The notes under the pieces: generated by a model
What the model was told of the DNA's origin: nothing
Seen by the model: the letters and a program-made list of their open reading frames with translations, nothing else
Databases searched by the model: none
DNA from: JBGLNL01 sp964548045
Lineage (GTDB): Bacteria; Chloroflexota; Dehalococcoidia; SZUA-161; SpSt-899
Direction: 5' to 3'
Length of the DNA stretch: 9,202 bases
NCBI GenBank assembly: GCA_964548045.1
Contig: CAZJQZ010000093.1
Span: 1 to 9,202 of the forward strand
Made by a program: the position numbers and the translations under genes
Shown here: positions 5,176 through 9,202 of the stretch, piece after piece
How positions within the stretch are numbered: the stretch's first letter is position 1
How the letters are laid out: the number at the start of each line of letters is the position of its first letter

Positions 5176-5763
5176 CTAAGTTTCCTCACTCATAATGGCT
5201 GAAGGAGGTATTCGAGTGTAGATGTTAAGATTGAAATCGGCGTTCCACGACTGGCCGGACCGCGAAAGATTAAGCCGGTCCAGCGAAAGCGTCTCGATAG
5301 GGCCCTCCTCCAGTTCACAAATGAACGCCTGCAAATCTGCTAAACTGCCCGAAGCTTTTACACTGCACTGCAAAAGATCGCAATTGAATTCGTCGTCAAA
5401 TCCGGCCGGAAACAGCCTGGTCTGTAGGGAAACATTAACCTGATGCGTCTGGGCAAAATCTAGCAACGTCTCCATCAGCGCCATGCTGTTGATTTTAATT
5501 GGAAAGGCGTTCTGCTGCACTTCCAGTTTTTCCTGTGCCACCGCCAGACGCTCTTCCTGATTGGCCGGTGGTTCCGGCACCCCGGCCTGAACCCGGGGCC
5601 AGAACTGATCGATCTGAAAGTTGAGATCATCCTGCTTCGTCTGTTCCTGCGAATAGGCAGTCCAAAAATGGTAATACATCCCCAGCCCGGCAAGTATAAC
5701 GAACACCATCGATGTAACCATCAACTTCTTTAAAACACTTTTTTGAATTCGATTCCGCATCAT
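5176..5763 (-). CDS. pilO: PilO/GspM-like inner-membrane alignment protein
   Basis: 195 residues: a basic N-terminus (RNRIQKSVLKK), one transmembrane helix at about 14-33, a coiled-coil stretch (about 36-85, interrupted by VPEPPANQEE) and an alpha/beta ferredoxin-like domain (about 88-185) with the hydrophobic-polar pattern LQCSVKASGSLADLQAFICE typical of PilO. Known PilO proteins pair with PilN through these periplasmic domains; here the partner would be the PilN half of the next gene. Its ATG overlaps the stop of the PilX-like gene (ATGA, 5760-5763) and a second ATG follows immediately. GGAGGG lies 4 bases upstream. In the standard pilMNO order pilO comes last, but here it precedes pilMN. 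Assignment rests on architecture, size and context more than on motifs, since the family is weakly conserved. Confidence 0.82.
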   Translation of the reverse strand: MMRNRIQKSVLKKLMVTSMVFVILAGLGMYYHFWTAYSQEQTKQDDLNFQIDQFWPRVQAGVPEPPANQEERLAVAQEKLEVQQNAFPIKINSMALMETLLDFAQTHQVNVSLQTRLFPAGFDDEFNCDLLQCSVKASGSLADLQAFICELEEGPIETLSLDRLNLSRSGQSWNADFNLNIYTRIPPSAIMSEET

Positions 5764-6158
5764 TCCACCCTCCAGTCAAGGATTGTGGCGCTCCCGCTTC
5801 CGGTGGCCACAACAGCCTCGATGCGCCTGCTATCAGCTATGGACACGATCGAATATGACGAAGAGCCCGAAAGCGTCACCGTGATATCTGGCGCGATCCC
5901 GTTGACACTTTCGCCCAATTGATAGTTGAAGCTATCTCCGGGAGCAGAAAACCGTGTTGCCAGATCATCGTAAAGGAGATCCCAGACGGCATGTTCCACC
6001 CCGGCATCGGCCGCATATTGAGCGGATATCGACTGGCCATAATCATTAGCACTCATCAGAGTAGTACTCGCCTGGCTCAAAAACGGGGCCAACAGCAGCG
6101 TGCCCACCGCCATCACTGCCAGCACCAGAGGAAGCACCACTCCTTTTTCGCTATTCAT
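5760..6158 (-). CDS. PilX/GspK-like minor pseudopilin
   Basis: 132 residues with a six-residue leader (MNSEKG) and predicted cleavage before VVLPLVLAVMAVGTLLL. There is no Glu at +5 of the mature form; lack of this residue is a known trait of GspK/PilX tip subunits. YAADAGVEHAVWDLL around residues 48-62 matches the PilX-family AADAGVE signature, and a short beta-rich C-terminal part follows. It is much shorter than GspK proteins, which have a large insert domain, so PilX-like is the better description. Both ends overlap neighbours by ATGA (6155-6158 with the PilW-like gene, 5760-5763 with pilO), and GGAGG lies 4 bases before the start. It likely sits at or near the pilus tip with the PilV- and PilW-like proteins and primes assembly. 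Confidence 0.82.
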   Translation of the reverse strand: MNSEKGVVLPLVLAVMAVGTLLLAPFLSQASTTLMSANDYGQSISAQYAADAGVEHAVWDLLYDDLATRFSAPGDSFNYQLGESVNGIAPDITVTLSGSSSYSIVSIADSRRIEAVVATGSGSATILDWRVE

Positions 6159-6613
6159 TCCGCCTCCGAAGGGCGCATATACACCTTGCAGGTTCCCTGC
6201 TCACTCACCGCTGAACCTCCCGGCGGCGAGGAAGCAATGGACATGGTAACCACCCTTTCATCAACCGAAAAATCGAGTTCACTCACATTCCGGGCCACAG
6301 TCAATTGAGCGCCATCCGCGGTGCGCACCAGTCTGGCATCCGACAAATCATAGGAAATGGTGGAATCATCAGGCAAGGTCAGAATCACGCCGCCGGCACT
6401 GCCGCTGGCCGTGACTGCCATCTGCCCATCGAGTTGAAGCCAGTGCTGAGCGTTTTGAACCTGATGCACACTTGTCATCACCTCACTTCCCTGCCGGGTA
6501 ACCGTGAAGAACTGGAAAATGGCGGTTCCCAGAAATCCGGTGATCGCCATAGCAACAGCGCTGGCCACCAGAAGTTCAACCAGAGTGATCCCTGCCTCAC
6601 TGTTCGAATTCAT
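6155..6613 (-). CDS. PilW/GspJ-like minor pseudopilin
   Basis: 152 residues. Leader MNSNSEAG, cleavage expected before ITLVELLVA, with Glu at +5, then a hydrophobic helix to about residue 35. The C-terminal part is beta-rich (GGVILTLPDDSTISYDL, LDFSVDERVVTMSI), with a single cysteine. The type and its position after a PilV/GspI-like gene and before a PilX/GspK-like gene match PilW/GspJ. It starts inside the stop of the preceding gene (ATGA at 6610-6613). The only good GGAGGG lies 16 bases upstream, so translation probably depends on coupling. Subfamily assignment comes mainly from gene order; membership of the class III-signal pseudopilins is clear. Confidence 0.82.
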   Translation of the reverse strand: MNSNSEAGITLVELLVASAVAMAITGFLGTAIFQFFTVTRQGSEVMTSVHQVQNAQHWLQLDGQMAVTASGSAGGVILTLPDDSTISYDLSDARLVRTADGAQLTVARNVSELDFSVDERVVTMSIASSPPGGSAVSEQGTCKVYMRPSEAE

Positions 6614-7011
6614 CGGTTTACTTTAAAACCCTCCAGTTCAAATGCGGTTTCGCCATCCTGCAAAACCGTCGCCGTGATTTTCTGAATATCGCTGTCGGCA
6701 CCTGCACAGGCAGAAACCGTAACCTCAATCGAATACCCCTCGGGCAAATCAACCGGATTGGGATTATGAGCAGCATCGAAATTTTCAACGCCTGGATAAC
6801 CGGTTGCGCCCGAATCGAACGGGCAACTTTTGGTATACGCCAGTTGCGATTGGGCCAGACCCTGCGCGGTGGATACATCCCGAGTTGCTCCCGTGGCTAT
6901 CGATCCCGTGCCAAGGGCAACCACCAGCGAGAGAATGGCGGTCCCCAGCAGGGCAACAGCCACCAGCGACTCGGTCAGCCCAAATCCATTTTCCTGACTT
7001 AAATAACTCAT
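6610..7011 (-). CDS. PilV/GspI-like minor pseudopilin
   Basis: 133 residues. Leader MSYLSQENG, cleavage expected before FGLTESLVAVALLG, with Glu at +5 and a hydrophobic helix to about residue 34. The small globular part contains two cysteines (about residues 63 and 101) that could form a disulfide, and a final beta-strand run (KITATVLQDGETAFELEG). The FGLTESLVAVALL start is typical of PilV/GspI. It overlaps the end of pilC by ATGA (7008-7011), has no convincing ribosome site of its own, and overlaps the next gene in the same way, so it is presumably translated by coupling. Its role is assembly of the pilus tip complex with the next two genes. Confidence 0.82.
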   Translation of the reverse strand: MSYLSQENGFGLTESLVAVALLGTAILSLVVALGTGSIATGATRDVSTAQGLAQSQLAYTKSCPFDSGATGYPGVENFDAAHNPNPVDLPEGYSIEVTVSACAGADSDIQKITATVLQDGETAFELEGFKVNR

Positions 7012-8216
7012 TCAAGTGATCCCATCATCGAATACATGGGCATGATCAGGGAGACGGCGATGAATCCCACCCCCAACCCCATCGTCACAATGATGGCTGG
7101 TTCCAGCATGCCCACCGCGATTTTGAGTTTTTTATTGACTTCGCTTTCGTAGAAATCTGCCATTTTGGAAAGGTTCGAATCCAGATTGCCGGTCAGTTCT
7201 CCGGCGTTCGCCATCTGCACCAGAAGCGAAGGAAAAACCTTGTTGCGAGCCATCGGTTTGGCAAAGCCCTGCCCATCGTAGATTCCTTCCTGCACATCGC
7301 GCAGAGCCTGGCGAATGATCCGGTTCCCCGTGATCTGATGGGATATCTCCATGATCTGAGGCAGCGTTATGCCCGTTTTCAAAAGTATCGAGGTTATTCG
7401 GGCGATCAGCGCCATGTTACTCTCTATCACAATCGTTCCAATCACCGGAAGCCTCAGGAAAAGTCGATCAAGCATCAGTCTGCCGGCGGGCCTTTTCAGA
7501 TACCAGAAAGCCAGGGCAAACAAAGCAAGCATCACTCCGAGAATATGGAATTTGTAGCCGTTTACAAATCCGACCCCCGCTATCAATACCTGTGTAGGTA
7601 ACGGCAAATCAGCTTCGAGTTCATCGAACATCCCCAGCAACGGGGGCATGGCTACCGTGATCAGCAGGGCAACCACCACAATACCCAGCGCCACGATGAA
7701 ACAGGGATATATCATCACCCGTCTGACTTCCTTGAAAAAGGCTGTGCCCCTCTGCATGTAGGTTATCGCCTGAGTCAACGCATCTTCGAGATCTCCCGAT
7801 TGCTCACCTGCCTTGACGATCCGGCAGAAAACATCCGGGAACACTTTTGGATATCTGGCAATCGCTTCGGAAAACGAGCTTCCCTCCCTGATTTCACTTT
7901 GAATCTCGTTGATGATCCGCTTAAAAGCCGGGCTGGGGATTTGCTCTTCGATCAACAGAAGCGCAACCGGCAGTGAAATGCCGGACCCAACCATGATGGC
8001 AAGCTGCTCGGAGAAAGTCAGCACATCCTGCCGCTTTACTCCAAATATCGAAGGGAAATGCTCTTCGAGCCGGCTGGTTTGACGAAACTCTTTCAGGCTA
8101 AGAATCTTATGCCCCGCCCTTCTGAGCGCATCTTCCGCCAGGCTTTCGCTGCCGACATCAATGACGCCGGTTTCGACAACTTTTTCAGGAGTGTAGATCA
8201 CATAACTGTAAGCCAT
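7008..8216 (-). CDS. pilC: PilC/GspF-type inner-membrane platform protein
   Basis: 402 residues, the normal PilC/GspF length. A small N-terminal domain (YSYVIYTPEKVVETGVIDV and ALRRAGHKILSLKE) precedes two T2SF repeats. Each repeat carries the hallmark turn: AGEQSGDLE at 136-144 and AGELTGNLD at 338-346. Three membrane helices are visible: about 169-191, 221-240 and 371-393. In type IV pilus and type II secretion systems this protein sits in the inner membrane, is turned by the PilB/GspE ATPase and feeds pilin subunits into the growing fibre. The gene begins 21 bases after pilB with only a weak GGATGG ribosome site, and its stop overlaps the next start. Intact, with no missing motif. Confidence 0.95.
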   Translation of the reverse strand: MAYSYVIYTPEKVVETGVIDVGSESLAEDALRRAGHKILSLKEFRQTSRLEEHFPSIFGVKRQDVLTFSEQLAIMVGSGISLPVALLLIEEQIPSPAFKRIINEIQSEIREGSSFSEAIARYPKVFPDVFCRIVKAGEQSGDLEDALTQAITYMQRGTAFFKEVRRVMIYPCFIVALGIVVVALLITVAMPPLLGMFDELEADLPLPTQVLIAGVGFVNGYKFHILGVMLALFALAFWYLKRPAGRLMLDRLFLRLPVIGTIVIESNMALIARITSILLKTGITLPQIMEISHQITGNRIIRQALRDVQEGIYDGQGFAKPMARNKVFPSLLVQMANAGELTGNLDSNLSKMADFYESEVNKKLKIAVGMLEPAIIVTMGLGVGFIAVSLIMPMYSMMGSLE

Positions 8217-8237
8217 ACGTGTTCCATCCGCTCTACT

Positions 8238-9202
8238 TTACTGCCCCACCGAGAAAATGCCCCGAAGCACCTCTCCTGGCGTGGTGATCTGTTCGGCAAC
8301 CTTCGTCATCCCATCGTGGCGCATGGTAATCAGCCCTTCGGCATGAGCCGCCGCGCGTATCTCCCCGGCAGTCGCGCAACCAGTCACCATCTCCCTGATC
8401 TTCTCACTGAGAATCAGAATCTCGAATACACCTGCCCGCCCAAGGTATCCGGTGCCATTGCAGAAATTGCATCCCGCGCCGCAATAAAACGTAATCGATT
8501 CCTGCCCCATTTCCTTTTGATAGGCGGCAAGCTCATTGGGGGTCGGTTCAAACGTGGTTCGGCAGTGGGGACACACCCGGCGGATCATCCGCTGAGCAAC
8601 CACCCCGATGAGACTGGATGAGATGATATATCGCTCGACCCCAAGATCGATCATGCGGAAAAGCGCGCCAACTGTATCATTGGCATGCACGGAAGAGAGA
8701 ACCAGATGCCCGGTAAGCGCAGACTGACAGGCAATATCAGCCGTCTCGCCATCCCGAATCTCCCCCACCATGATGATATCGGGATCGTGACGCATAAGGG
8801 CACGCAGGCCGTTGGCAAAGGTCCTCCCGGCCTTTTCATTCACCTGAATCTGATTGATTCCCGCAAGCCGGTATTCAACCGGGTCTTCGATGGTCATCAG
8901 ATTCTGGGCGTCCCGATCAAGTTCATCGACGGAAGCATACAGTGTAGTGGTTTTCCCTGACCCGGTAGGACCGCAAACCAGAATCATGCCGAAAGAGCTT
9001 TTCAGCATCTCACGGTAAGTTGCCAGAGTCTGGGGGAAAAAACCCAGTTGCTCCAGGCTGAAAAGAGAGAGGGTCTTATCCAGAATTCTCATTGTCACCC
9101 GCTCTCCGTATATCGTCTCCGCGGTAGCCACCCGAACATCGATATGCCTGTTGAAACTGTCGAAAAACCTCCGGATATATGGCATATAACTGTTAAATAT
9201 GA
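8238..9202 (-). CDS. pilB: PilB/GspE-type assembly ATPase, C-terminal part (5' end beyond right edge)
   Basis: The hexameric cytoplasmic ATPase that powers pilin polymerisation. The frame is open to the edge at 9202; the ATG at 9185 is an internal Met, not the start. Visible in order: VRVATAETIYGERVTMRILDK upstream of the core (about 9085-9150), Walker A GPTGSGKTTT (8943-8972), Asp box TIEDPVEYR, Walker B DPDIIMVGEIRD, His box TGHLVLSSVHANDT, and a tetracysteine zinc motif (CPHC, then CNFC 30-odd residues later). The zinc motif and the pilC neighbour favour PilB/GspE over the retraction ATPase PilT. The N-terminal MshEN-like region and start are missing. The last dozen codons at the edge replace the usual RRxPQDGRF with SYMPYIRRF (see findings). 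Gene symbol is given by homology; gspE would be equally valid for a type II secretion relative. Confidence 0.95.
   Translation of the reverse strand, partial: IFNSYMPYIRRFFDSFNRHIDVRVATAETIYGERVTMRILDKTLSLFSLEQLGFFPQTLATYREMLKSSFGMILVCGPTGSGKTTTLYASVDELDRDAQNLMTIEDPVEYRLAGINQIQVNEKAGRTFANGLRALMRHDPDIIMVGEIRDGETADIACQSALTGHLVLSSVHANDTVGALFRMIDLGVERYIISSSLIGVVAQRMIRRVCPHCRTTFEPTPNELAAYQKEMGQESITFYCGAGCNFCNGTGYLGRAGVFEILILSEKIREMVTGCATAGEIRAAAHAEGLITMRHDGMTKVAEQITTPGEVLRGIFSVGQ

Noticed and set aside
8238..9202. Retraction ATPase PilT
   Set aside because: The tetracysteine zinc motif (CPHC...CNFC) and the position directly before pilC fit the assembly ATPase PilB/GspE; PilT lacks that zinc motif.
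1..9202. tRNA, CRISPR array, insertion sequence or phage genes
   Set aside because: No cloverleaf in the short intergenic gaps, no spaced repeat series, no terminal inverted repeats with a transposase, and every long gap is accounted for.

Overview
The window reads as a chromosomal segment of a mid-GC bacterium, most likely of the Chloroflexota/Dehalococcoidia type. That placement is an inference. It rests on the AlaRS (a Cys-rich GCGKPDCSPSCDC insert before RFLEIWNLVF) and on the style of the pilus proteins, and it could not be tested by a search. No RNA gene, CRISPR array, insertion sequence or phage gene was seen. No gene-free stretch exceeds about 260 bases.

Layout. (1) 1-1323, minus: the 5' part of alaS (alanyl-tRNA synthetase), running off the left edge, with a near-consensus sigma-70 promoter about 25 bases upstream. 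(2) 1466-1972, minus: a receiver-domain response regulator with a degenerate acidic pocket and a charged C-terminal tail, closed by an intrinsic terminator. (3) 1973-2232: a divergent intergenic region with a near-consensus minus-strand promoter and a GC-rich imperfect hairpin. (4) 2233-2616, plus: a complete single-domain response regulator, clearly a paralogue of the first. (5) 2640-2676: a strong terminator that works on both strands. (6) 2704-9202, minus: one long type IV pilus / type II secretion-like operon running off the right edge.

The operon, in transcription order, encodes: PilB/GspE assembly ATPase (5' end missing), PilC/GspF platform protein, three minor pseudopilins (PilV/GspI-like, PilW/GspJ-like, PilX/GspK-like), a PilO/GspM-like protein, a single-chain PilM-PilN fusion (GspL-like architecture), and a prepilin carrying a C-terminal LamG/concanavalin-like lectin domain behind a run of eight glycines. 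Genes from pilC to pilO are joined by four successive ATGA overlaps. The last two genes each have a 15-base gap and a clear Shine-Dalgarno sequence. ATPase, platform and the PilM-N-O inner-membrane complex would assemble a pseudopilus whose LamG-bearing subunit could bind a surface or polysaccharide. No retraction ATPase, prepilin peptidase or secretin is in the window.

The points most worth following are the pilin-LamG fusion, the PilM-PilN fusion and its operon order, the mismatched response-regulator pair, and the 15-base repeat that places TTGACA -35 boxes in front of both alaS and the first regulator. Both window edges encode protein that departs from otherwise highly conserved family motifs, so sequence right at the edges should be treated with care.
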